Of a stretch of DNA of 20,225 nucleotides, positions 1 to 7,679 are shown piece after piece. This DNA comes from CALCKU01 sp964607445. GTDB lineage: Bacteria > Pseudomonadota > Alphaproteobacteria > Caulobacterales > Maricaulaceae. The notes under the pieces are model-generated. The model saw only the letters and a program-made list of their open reading frames with translations, searched no databases and had not been told where the DNA came from. The stretch is taken from assembly GCA_964607445.1 (NCBI GenBank), contig CAZSKN010000041.1, forward strand, positions 1 to 20,225. The letters are read 5' to 3'. Within the stretch, counting starts at the first letter, position 1, and every line of letters starts with the position of its first letter. The position numbers and the translations under genes are program-made.

Positions 1-1
1 T

Positions 2-75
2 TGGAGGCACCACCCGGAATCGAACCGGGGTAGACGGATTTGCAATCCGCTGCGTAACCACTCCGCCATGGTGCC
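2..75 (-). tRNA. tRNA-Cys (anticodon GCA)
   Basis: Read on the reverse strand this folds as a complete cloverleaf. The 7-bp acceptor stem pairs GGCACCA with TGGTGCC, followed by discriminator U73 and an encoded CCA (positions 2-4). The anticodon stem encloses the loop TTGCAAA, giving anticodon GCA at 41-43, and the T arm contains GGTTCGATTCC. U73 and GCA are both identity elements of cysteine tRNA, and the 74-nt length with CCA is normal. It is the only RNA gene seen. Its 3' end lies one base from the left edge, so its terminator is outside the window. Confidence 0.97.
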
Positions 76-185
76 TGATTTCGCGCGGTATATCTGACTG
101 AGGACGAGAGGGCAATGTCCGATTTTGGAAAATGTTTAGAAATAACTGCAAAGATGAATGCGGGATATGCGCAGAATAATCTAAA

Positions 186-214
186 TTGTCACATTGCCAG
201 CTTGGGCCTAATCC
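186..214 (+). promoter_or_regulatory. possible promoter of the methyltransferase gene
   Basis: TTGTCA (186-191) is followed after 17 bases by TAATCC (209-214), an acceptable match to a sigma-70-type -35/-10 pair, 45 bases ahead of the start codon at 260. A GATTC (GANTC, the CcrM methylation site of many alphaproteobacteria) lies at 233-237. The 184-base space between the tRNA and this gene shows nothing else. The call is by eye only. Confidence 0.25.
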
Positions 215-259
215 GGTTATAGATCGCGTAAAGATTCCAGCTCTATACAGGATATAGAT

Positions 260-913
260 ATGTTTAATTTCACAATAGCCCGCCAACACATGGTCGAAAG
301 TCAGATTCGTACCAATGATGTGACGCATGCAGGTGTTTTACAGGCTTTTCGTAAAATACCCCGTGAAAATTTTATACCTAAATCGCAAAAGGCGCTGGCT
401 TATGGCGAGGCCCATATCAAGATTGACGACGAACGCTGGATGGTGCGGCCCCGAGATTTTTCTAAACTCATCCAAGCGGCGAGGGTGCAAGATAAGGATA
501 TTGTATTAGATATCGCCTGTGGTCGTGGTTATTCCACCGCTATTTTAGCACAAATGGCTGAAACTGTTGTCGGGTTAGAAGACAATGAAGAACGCGTTGA
601 CAGGGCAACACAGGAATTGGATCGGGCGGGTGTTACAAATGCTGCCATCGTTAAGGGTGATTTAAAGGTCGGGGCGTCAGAACATGGCCCCTTTGACGTT
701 ATATTTATTAATGGGGCTGTATCGGATATTTCAAAATCATGGTTGGATCAATTGGCAAATGGCGGGCGTCTGGTCTGCGTTAAACAAGTCGGTCCTATCG
801 GGCATGCAACGGTCTATACGCGCGCAGGAGATACGGTAGGTGAGCGGGTTTTATTTGACGCGAGCATACCTGTGTTGCCGAGTTTTAAAGCAGAAGCCGT
901 ATTTGCATTTTAG
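260..913 (+). CDS. protein-L-isoaspartate O-methyltransferase family protein, atypical active-site loop
   Basis: A 217-residue cytoplasmic SAM-dependent methyltransferase of the PCMT family. The N-terminal helix (MVESQIRTNDV, 11-21; RKIPRENFIP, 31-40) is typical of isoaspartyl methyltransferases. SAM motif I is VLDIACGRGYS (82-92), with an acidic residue at the end of strand 2 (VGLED, 104-108), then FDVIFINGAV and GGRLVCV further on. True isoaspartyl methyltransferases carry a G-x-G-Q-T-I-S loop between these parts, where substrate binds. Here residues 53-64 read IKIDDERWMVRP instead, so repair of isoaspartate is doubtful. From memory this variant commonly lies next to tolC in alphaproteobacteria. 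The start is supported by AGGA (249-252) seven bases upstream. It lies 96 bases ahead of tolC on the same strand. Family sure, substrate unknown. Confidence 0.85.
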   Translation: MFNFTIARQHMVESQIRTNDVTHAGVLQAFRKIPRENFIPKSQKALAYGEAHIKIDDERWMVRPRDFSKLIQAARVQDKDIVLDIACGRGYSTAILAQMAETVVGLEDNEERVDRATQELDRAGVTNAAIVKGDLKVGASEHGPFDVIFINGAVSDISKSWLDQLANGGRLVCVKQVGPIGHATVYTRAGDTVGERVLFDASIPVLPSFKAEAVFAF

Positions 914-1009
914 GAAACTATCCCTAGTAAAACCAGCCTAAAGCCAGTCGACCTTTATACCCCATTAACCTTGTTGCCATAGGTATAGCATTGTCAATGG
1001 AGAGAATTT

Positions 1010-2566
1010 ATGACGGGTTACAAACATGCATCTATGTTTAAGACGGCCCTTTTCACAGCGGGGGCTATGCTGGCCCCATTTGTGCCTATAGCGGGTGCTG
1101 AAACTCTCCAAGAAGCTTTAATCTCGGCTTATAATAATCACCCTTTGTTAAAGGCCGAACGCGCCCGGGTGCGCGAAACCGATGAAACCTATGTTCAGGC
1201 GCGCGCCCAAGGCCGCTTGAGTTCGAATTTAGGCGGTAATTTTGGCGCCTCGATTACACGGCGTACGGCCTTTGGATTATTCGGAGCAGATGGATTGGAT
1301 ACAAGCACAAACATTCCCAAAGCTTTGCAATTGCAAGTCATACAGCCTGTTTATGCAGGCGGGCGTATCGGGGCTTTAAAACGACAAGCCAAAGCTGGGA
1401 TACTTTCGGCTAGGCAAGGTCTGCGTAATGTAGAACAAACTATATTCAATGACGCCGCTACAGCCTATACAGATGTTTTAAGAGATGAGGACGCCGCGAG
1501 CATTCGTCGCAATAATGTTCGGGTTTTAGCCCGCCAACAACGCGCCGCTCAGGACCGGTTTGATGTCGGCGAAGGCACGCGCACGGATATCGCTCAGGCG
1601 AAAAGTCGGTTGGCTGGAGCTGAAATTGGATTGGCCCAAGCCGATGCCCAATTGCAAATCAGCCGAGCGGCTTATGAACGTATTATAGGGCACCCGCCTG
1701 TGGCTCTTAGCCCTCCGCCCCGATTTATTCTGCCGGATAGCTTGCTGGAAGCACAACGGATTGCACAAAAGAATAATCCGCAATTATTGGCGGCTGTATA
1801 CAATGAACACGCCGCTGATGCGGCTATTGATATAGCCAGAGCTGCGTCTAGGCCGACACTGAGTCTAAATGGTACGGCAACCGGAGCCCGGGGGCAATCA
1901 TCGGGTATTGATCGTACAGAAGGGGCTGAACTTACGGCGCAAATCAATATACCCATTTTCACAGGCGGTTTAAATCGGTCGCGTGTACGTCAGGCCAGCC
2001 ATGCAAAAACAAGATCGGTTTTTGAAACCCGCGATGCACGAATGGCGATTGATCAAACTGTAGCCCAATTATGGGCACAGCTCGAAGCTGCACGACGCAG
2101 TGTCACGGCCAGTCAAAAACAAGTCGATGCTGCCAATATTGCTTTTGAAGGTGTGGTTTTGGAACAACAGGTCGGGACGCGAACGACTCTCGATGTGCTA
2201 GACGCCGAACAAGAGGCACTTATAGCGAAATTAGCTGTTTTAGACGCGCAACGGGCTTTGAATTTAGCAACATATCAAATTTTAACGACTCTTGGCGGAT
2301 TTGATGCTGTAGGCCTGCAATTGCCTGTTGAATATTATAATCCGGCCCAAAACTTAGAGAATATAAAGTATTGGGGCATGAAGCAATTTGTGGATAAATT
2401 TGTACCGAATAAGGTTGAAAACGGCCTTGAGAAACTTGGGAATGATATATTACTGCCCGTTTCAACCGTCGCAGATATAATAGATCAAAGCGATGATACG
2501 CCATGGTTGGGAGAAAATGACCCTTTTTATACGATTGAGACAGAAAAATCTGGGGCAGAACCGTAG
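1010..2566 (+). CDS. tolC: TolC-family outer-membrane efflux/type I secretion channel
   Basis: A 518-residue outer-membrane factor. A signal peptide ends at AGA, with cleavage after residue 30, and the mature protein starts ETLQEALISAYNNHPLL, the standard start of the type I secretion outer-membrane family. Two repeats of the TolC helical-barrel fold follow. The first is rich in Ala/Gln/Arg coiled helices (about 130-230); the second starts near TAQINIPIFTGG and ends near ILTTLGG (about 430). QVIQPVYAGGRIG and NIPIFTGGLNRSRV are the paired beta-hairpin entries, and GTRTTLDVLDAEQEAL is the conserved helix motif. A tail of about 85 residues follows, including a family-type YYNPAQNLENIKYWG stretch, and is longer than in E. 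coli TolC. GGAGAG at 999-1004 fixes the start, rather than the internal ATG at 1034. It works with inner-membrane pumps or ABC exporters, none of which are encoded here. Confidence 0.93.
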   Translation: MTGYKHASMFKTALFTAGAMLAPFVPIAGAETLQEALISAYNNHPLLKAERARVRETDETYVQARAQGRLSSNLGGNFGASITRRTAFGLFGADGLDTSTNIPKALQLQVIQPVYAGGRIGALKRQAKAGILSARQGLRNVEQTIFNDAATAYTDVLRDEDAASIRRNNVRVLARQQRAAQDRFDVGEGTRTDIAQAKSRLAGAEIGLAQADAQLQISRAAYERIIGHPPVALSPPPRFILPDSLLEAQRIAQKNNPQLLAAVYNEHAADAAIDIARAASRPTLSLNGTATGARGQSSGIDRTEGAELTAQINIPIFTGGLNRSRVRQASHAKTRSVFETRDARMAIDQTVAQLWAQLEAARRSVTASQKQVDAANIAFEGVVLEQQVGTRTTLDVLDAEQEALIAKLAVLDAQRALNLATYQILTTLGGFDAVGLQLPVEYYNPAQNLENIKYWGMKQFVDKFVPNKVENGLEKLGNDILLPVSTVADIIDQSDDTPWLGENDPFYTIETEKSGAEP

Positions 2567-2707
2567 AACTTCATGGATTATAGTAAAATCCAATTACATC
2601 AATTTCGCCTGACAATTGAATCCAAAGGCGTCTAGACAAGTTAGACGTGTTGCCCTAATTGTAAGCGAGGAGCGCTGGAAACGACATGAACGCATTGAGG
2701 GAAATGT

Positions 2708-4735
2708 ATGTCAGATAATTCGACTGGAGCCACGGATAATGGAATTGATACCGTAGAACCGAGTATGGAAGATATTCTGGCGTCTATCCGGCGCATAATT
2801 GCAGACGATGAAGTCCAAAAACCCGAAGTTTCCGAAGTCGCGTCTGAGGTTCAGCAAGATACGAATTTACCGCCTGAATTACCTCAAGCCAGTGTCGATA
2901 TTACACCGCCTGTCACACAAGCCGATAACCGTTTGGAAGCTGTGAGTGCGCCCTCCGATGATTCTAGTCCGGCTGTTGTTTCAGATTCTGGCGAGCATTC
3001 GCTGCCAAACTTATTATCTACACAAGAAGAGACATCAATTGATAATGCTCTTGATGGCTTACTTGATGATAATTTTACAAAACCGAGTCTGGAAATAGAC
3101 AGGACGATCGAATCTACGGGGCAGACAGCTGAGTCTGTTTCAGATTCAGAGGATATGTTGATTGAAGCCCTTAATTCTGAAAGTGAGTCGATTGTCGTTC
3201 CTGTCACTCCGTCGCAGACGGCAAGTTCTTTTGTTTTTGAAGATGAAAATATAGATTTGATTGTTGAGGATTTGAAAATTCCTGATAGTGACAATCCTGA
3301 TCTCCCTAATCAGTCGACAGATATTGTACATGCAGCCGATGAAAATCTTGTAAAAGCCGATAGCGTGTCGGATGAGGTTCAGTCTATTTTGAGCGACGAT
3401 CCTATTGCTGAGAGTGTAAATGAAAATCCTGCGCCGCCGACTGCGGTTAATGTGGATACATCGTCTCGGACTTCGGAAAATACGCAAGAGCCGCTCATTG
3501 ATGAAGACCAACTTATTGATATTGACGCGCTTCTTAATGACGATGCGGAGACTGAAGTTTCAAACACCCCTGAAAACCTTGTAGAAGAAGACGTTACATC
3601 TGAAAACACAGACCTTGTATCAGAAATTTTATTGTCTGAAGCGCAAGACGTCCAAGATGATATGTCGGCGCCCATAGAGGAATTTGTTGTTGACCCGGCA
3701 GAAAGTTTACTCGTCGAAGACCAAGTTAATGAGCCCGTCGCCTCGACGGAAAGCGATATGGATATTGTTAAAGCTTTAATGGCGGATTTAACCGACGATT
3801 CATTTCTTGAAGACGGTGAAATTAAAGCGCTTGATACGACCGCACTTGATGTCGATGACGATAGCAAGGCTCAGGCGACACATACCGAAGAACCGCAAGA
3901 CCTCTCTCATGAATCGGATGTCCATGACGATATTCTCGCCATGACCCTAGAAGATGAGACACGGTTGCAACAAGAGCAAAATGTCGACAGTGAAGAGACA
4001 GATCATCAGACTCAGGAACCAGAGATTGATATGGCCGAAGCGTCATTGCTTGAACTGGCTGATTTGGCAAATGCTGAGGCTCAATCTGCGGAGAAAGATT
4101 TAGAAATGGGGCTCTCGCCAGAGCCAGACACAACTTCAAATCAAGCGCAAGCTCAAGGCGAAGCCCAAAGCGCAGACGATGTTATTGACGAATTTATAGA
4201 GAAGATCGCTTCGGATTCTAGGTCCGAGCCGTCTGTATCTAAAAGTAACGACACTGCGCAGCCATCAGCGCAAGAGGCTATATTAGGAACAGCCGCCGTC
4301 GCAACTCTTGGTGCCAGCGCGCTCGCCACAGCAATCACAAACGCAGAAGATCAAACAGATATTGATGAGAGTATAGAAGCTGAATTACAGGGACTTCTTA
4401 CGGATGTCGATAATGACGACGTGCAAATTCACAAAGAGACTCACGAAATTGAGCCTCAAAATATTGAGGCAGAGGAGATTGAAAACATGCCACGAACAGC
4501 AAAAACAGATACAATATTGGACGATGTAACAGAAACGGCGACCGCCGATGTATTTGCATCGCTCAATCAGGCCGTAGAGGATAGAGCGATCCACGCGGAG
4601 CGCGGTGATCGTATTGGTGATCTGGTCATGGAAGCGTTACGGCCTATGTTAAAAGAGTGGCTAGATGCGAATTTAAAGGGCATTGTTGAGCGTGCTGTCA
4701 CCAAAGAAGTTAAACGTATATCCTCCGGGAAATAG
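2708..4735 (+). CDS. popZ: PopZ-type polar organising protein (DUF2497) with a greatly expanded acidic linker
   Basis: A 675-residue cytoplasmic protein whose ends match the PopZ/DUF2497 family. The N-terminal client-binding helix is SMEDILASIRRIIADDE (19-35). The C-terminal self-assembly helices span 633-673, with DLVMEALRPMLKEW (638-651) and the family ending EVKRIS (667-672). A short helix ADVFASLNQAV (613-623) aligns with the family's middle helix. In Caulobacter the protein is about 177 residues and forms the polar condensate that holds ParB and the chromosome end; assembly by the C-terminus is established there. Here residues 36-610 are an apparently disordered linker with, by hand count, about 150 Asp/Glu and 18 Lys/Arg, few Pro, and no Cys, Trp or Tyr. 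It contains reiterated short motifs (see findings) and an Ala-rich helix at 524-545. GAGG (2697-2700) supports the start. A GANTC site lies at 2618-2622. The tolC-popZ-valS order supports orthology. Confidence 0.9.
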   Translation: MSDNSTGATDNGIDTVEPSMEDILASIRRIIADDEVQKPEVSEVASEVQQDTNLPPELPQASVDITPPVTQADNRLEAVSAPSDDSSPAVVSDSGEHSLPNLLSTQEETSIDNALDGLLDDNFTKPSLEIDRTIESTGQTAESVSDSEDMLIEALNSESESIVVPVTPSQTASSFVFEDENIDLIVEDLKIPDSDNPDLPNQSTDIVHAADENLVKADSVSDEVQSILSDDPIAESVNENPAPPTAVNVDTSSRTSENTQEPLIDEDQLIDIDALLNDDAETEVSNTPENLVEEDVTSENTDLVSEILLSEAQDVQDDMSAPIEEFVVDPAESLLVEDQVNEPVASTESDMDIVKALMADLTDDSFLEDGEIKALDTTALDVDDDSKAQATHTEEPQDLSHESDVHDDILAMTLEDETRLQQEQNVDSEETDHQTQEPEIDMAEASLLELADLANAEAQSAEKDLEMGLSPEPDTTSNQAQAQGEAQSADDVIDEFIEKIASDSRSEPSVSKSNDTAQPSAQEAILGTAAVATLGASALATAITNAEDQTDIDESIEAELQGLLTDVDNDDVQIHKETHEIEPQNIEAEEIENMPRTAKTDTILDDVTETATADVFASLNQAVEDRAIHAERGDRIGDLVMEALRPMLKEWLDANLKGIVERAVTKEVKRISSGK

Positions 4736-4773
4736 AGTTTTTCGGGTTTTCGTAAAATCCAGATTATGAATTT

Positions 4774-4805
4774 ACCGCCCCTGTTAATTCAGCGAGGCGG
4801 TTTTT
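4774..4805 (+). terminator. intrinsic terminator of popZ
   Basis: ACCGCC (4774-4779) pairs with GGCGGT (4796-4801). An inner CTG/CAG pairing (4781-4783 with 4790-4792) is possible, and the stem is followed directly by a T tract at 4801-4805. It begins 39 bases after the popZ stop and ends 77 bases before valS, so valS probably has its own promoter in the remaining space. This is the clearest terminator in the window. Confidence 0.8.
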
Positions 4806-4881
4806 CTCATTTCAAGTCATAAAAAGCTGGATTACTGCGATAAACTCGGTAATGACAGCCAAACGAATAGTGTGATCGATT

Positions 4882-7587
4882 ATGCTTGAAAAATCCTTTA
4901 ATCCGAAAGACGCCGAGCCCCGCATATATCAAGCTTGGGAAGAGAGCGGTGCTTTCAAACCCAAAATGGATACGGCCTTAACGCCTTATTCTATTGTTAT
5001 ACCGCCCCCTAATGTAACAGGTAGCTTACATATGGGGCATGCTCTTAATAATACATTGCAAGATATTTTAATACGGTTTGAACGTATGCGCGGCAAAGAT
5101 GTATTATGGCAACCCGGTACGGATCACGCCGGAATTGCGACACAAATGGTTGTTGAACGAAAATTGGCCAATGAAGGTCAACGTGGTCGCAAAGATATGT
5201 CGCGCGAAGAGTTTGAAGCTATAGTATGGGAGTGGAAAGCCGAGAGCGGCGGGACTATCGTTAAACAACTCCGGCGTCTTGGGGCTTCATGTGACTGGTC
5301 TCGCGAGCGCTTCACAATGGGCGATCCCGATAACCCTGATGACAAGATGGCCGAAGCTGTCGTTAAAGTCTTTGTTCAAATGTATGAAGAGGGTCTGATT
5401 TACCGCGATAAACGCTTGGTCAATTGGGACCCGCATTTCCAAACTGCTATCTCTGATCTCGAAGTCGAAACCAAAACGGTTGATGGGCATTACTGGCATT
5501 TAAAATACCCCTTGGCCGAGGGCGTTAGCTATGAACACCCCCTTGTGGATGATGAAGGTGAAATAACAGGGTATGAAAACCGTGATTATATCATCGTAGC
5601 CACTTCTCGCCCCGAAACTATGTTGGGCGATACGGCAGTCGCAGTTCATAGTGAAGACAAGCGCTATGCCGGACTTATCGGTAAATTTATTGATTTACCC
5701 ATTGTCGGGCGCCGTATTCCCATCATCGCAGATGATTACGCCGATCCAAAAAAAGGGTCAGGGGCGGTTAAAATTACGCCGGCTCATGATTTTAATGATT
5801 ATGAGGTTGGTAAACGCGCAGGGCATACACCCATTTCTATTCTGGATACCCGCGCACATATTCTCCCCTTATCTTTTATCCCGGAGGCCTATCACGGTAA
5901 ATTTGCGGCTAAAGCGCGAAAAATGGTGGTAGCTGAATTCGAGGACACCGGCTTACTTGCGCACACGGAAACCCTTAAAATAGAGCAACCGTTCGGGGAT
6001 CGTTCGGGCGTTGTTATTGAACCTATGTTGACTGATCAATGGTTTGTCAAAGCTGATATACTGGCCGAAGAAGCCCTTGCGGCCGTGACGGATGGACGTA
6101 CTAAATTTGTTCCGGATAATTGGAAAAAAACCTATGATAACTGGATGAACGATATACAGCCTTGGTGTATTTCGCGCCAATTATGGTGGGGACATCGTAT
6201 TCCGGCATGGTATGATGAGGATGGAAACATCACCGTAGCCCCGGATGAGAAAACCGCGCAGAAAAAAGCTGGCTCCACGGTTAAGTTAACCCGCGATCCC
6301 GATGTTCTCGATACATGGTTTTCTTCGGGTTTGTGGCCATTTTCAACATTAGGTTGGCCCGATAAAACCAATGAATTAGCTAGGTTTTATCCTGGTGCTG
6401 TGCTGGTTACCGCCTTTGATATAATTTTCTTCTGGGTTGCACGCATGATGATGCAAGGCTTGCATTTCATGGGCGAAGTTCCGTTCAAAAATGTCTATAT
6501 TCACGCCCTTGTCTTGGATGAAAAAGGACAAAAAATGTCTAAATCCAAGGGAAATGTGATTGATCCGCTAGATATTATTAATGAGTACGGCGCGGACGCT
6601 TTACGCTTTAATATGGCCGCACAAGCTGCACAGGGACGAAATGTCCGTTTATCCATGTCCCGTATTGAGGGGTACCGCAACTTCGGTACCAAGCTCTGGA
6701 ATGCTGCGCGATTTGCACAAATGAATGGATGTCAGCCTATAGTCGGGTTTAATCCGGCAAATTGTAAATTGGCCGTCAATCAATGGGTCGTGAGCGAAAC
6801 CGTTTTAGCTGTAAGAGACGTGACTAGAAATATTGAAAATTACCGATTTAACGATGCTGCGGATGCCGCCTATAAATTTGCGCGCGGGGTTTACGCCGAT
6901 TGGTATTTGGAACTTATAAAACCAGTTGTCGGGGCGGGCGAGGCGGCGCATAAATCCGAAACGCAAGCCACAGCGGGGTGGGTTCTAGATCAAATCTTGA
7001 AACTGTTACATCCATTCATGCCATTTATTACCGAAGAACTCTGGGCACAGACCTCTGAAAACCGGAGCGGATTTTTGATGTCGGATATATGGCCGGAGCT
7101 CTCTCAAGACCTTGTTAAGGCTCAAGCCTCTGAAGATATAAATTGGTTGATCCGGCTTATAACGGCCTTACGTTCGGTGCGCGCGGAAATGAATGTGCCA
7201 CCTTCAAAAAAAGCTGTTCTTATCCGCTTGAGTGCTTCAGACGATCCTCGTTTGAATATTTATGCGGAAGCTCTTGAAACCATGGGACGGGTGTCGCGTG
7301 TGGAAACCGGAACGTCAGCCCCCAAAGGTGCCCTTCAAACCGTTGTTGACGGTATTGGGTTTGCAATCCCGTTAGACGGGCTTATTGACGTGTCCGCAGA
7401 ACGCAATCGATTGACGAAAGAAATAGACAAAACGCAAGGCGAAATCGATAGAATTGATAAAAAACTCGGAAATGCAAATTTTGTGAATAAAGCGCCAGAA
7501 AAGGTAGTAGCCGAACAACATGCGCGTCGAGCAGGATTTGTAACTGAGTTGGAAAAACTCAAAGATGCGCTTGAAACTATGAGTTAA
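4882..7587 (+). CDS. valS: valyl-tRNA synthetase
   Basis: A class I aminoacyl-tRNA synthetase of 901 residues that charges tRNA-Val with valine in the cytoplasm. The Rossmann-fold HIGH signature is PPPNVTGSLHMGHALN (41-56, with HMGH at 50-53) and the KMSKS loop is at 551-555. The editing (CP1) domain lies between them and includes TSRPETMLGDTAVAVH. WCISRQLWWGHRIPAW, DVLDTWFSSGLWPFSTLGWP and the anticodon-binding helical domain after residue 620 follow in the usual order. The C-terminus (about 830-901) is the Val-specific coiled coil, with charged heptads and the conserved FVNKAPEKVVAEQ. Length is normal. The ATG has only a weak ribosome binding site, but residue 1 is where the family starts (MLEKSFNPKDAEPRIYQAWE). 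It follows popZ as in related alphaproteobacteria. Confidence 0.97.
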   Translation: MLEKSFNPKDAEPRIYQAWEESGAFKPKMDTALTPYSIVIPPPNVTGSLHMGHALNNTLQDILIRFERMRGKDVLWQPGTDHAGIATQMVVERKLANEGQRGRKDMSREEFEAIVWEWKAESGGTIVKQLRRLGASCDWSRERFTMGDPDNPDDKMAEAVVKVFVQMYEEGLIYRDKRLVNWDPHFQTAISDLEVETKTVDGHYWHLKYPLAEGVSYEHPLVDDEGEITGYENRDYIIVATSRPETMLGDTAVAVHSEDKRYAGLIGKFIDLPIVGRRIPIIADDYADPKKGSGAVKITPAHDFNDYEVGKRAGHTPISILDTRAHILPLSFIPEAYHGKFAAKARKMVVAEFEDTGLLAHTETLKIEQPFGDRSGVVIEPMLTDQWFVKADILAEEALAAVTDGRTKFVPDNWKKTYDNWMNDIQPWCISRQLWWGHRIPAWYDEDGNITVAPDEKTAQKKAGSTVKLTRDPDVLDTWFSSGLWPFSTLGWPDKTNELARFYPGAVLVTAFDIIFFWVARMMMQGLHFMGEVPFKNVYIHALVLDEKGQKMSKSKGNVIDPLDIINEYGADALRFNMAAQAAQGRNVRLSMSRIEGYRNFGTKLWNAARFAQMNGCQPIVGFNPANCKLAVNQWVVSETVLAVRDVTRNIENYRFNDAADAAYKFARGVYADWYLELIKPVVGAGEAAHKSETQATAGWVLDQILKLLHPFMPFITEELWAQTSENRSGFLMSDIWPELSQDLVKAQASEDINWLIRLITALRSVRAEMNVPPSKKAVLIRLSASDDPRLNIYAEALETMGRVSRVETGTSAPKGALQTVVDGIGFAIPLDGLIDVSAERNRLTKEIDKTQGEIDRIDKKLGNANFVNKAPEKVVAEQHARRAGFVTELEKLKDALETMS

Positions 7588-7630
7588 CATTCAAAATATG
7601 GATGAAAACAATTTAAAGACATGTATTGAA

Positions 7631-7665
7631 GGCTTAAGCCGTCTATGACAATCATTATGATAGAC
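7631..7665. promoter_or_regulatory. two abutting palindromes before the DUF3137 gene
   Basis: A perfect 10-bp palindrome GGCTTAAGCC (7631-7640) touches a 25-bp imperfect palindrome (7641-7665). The outer arms of the second, GTCTAT and ATAGAC, match exactly, and 10 of its 12 positions are symmetrical. It ends three bases before the AAAGGA ribosome binding site. This could be a double operator or an RNA stem-loop in the leader. There is no T tract, so it is not a terminator of valS. Confidence 0.4.
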
Positions 7666-7679
7666 GTCAAAGGATGCAA

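Noticed and set aside
1..75. tRNA-Cys as an integration site with an adjacent genomic island
   Set aside because: No integrase, no repeated tRNA end and no composition shift are seen beside it; the flanking genes are core genes.
956..987. TATACC-N20-GGTATA inverted repeat upstream of tolC as an operator
   Set aside because: The arms are short, A/T-rich and far apart, so chance is a sufficient explanation.
2606..2630. CGCCT/AGGCG inverted repeat after tolC as a terminator
   Set aside because: Only five base pairs with a 15-base loop and no T tract.
2884..3867. Long reverse-strand frames inside popZ (2884-3294, 3146-3511, 3379-3867)
   Set aside because: GAT/GAA-rich coding sequence gives stop-poor antisense (ATC/TTC); the products are Ser/Ile-rich nonsense with no domain or ribosome binding site.
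7674..7679. ATG two codons upstream in the DUF3137 gene
   Set aside because: It is part of the AAAGGA ribosome binding site itself, leaving no spacing; the ATG at 7680 fits.
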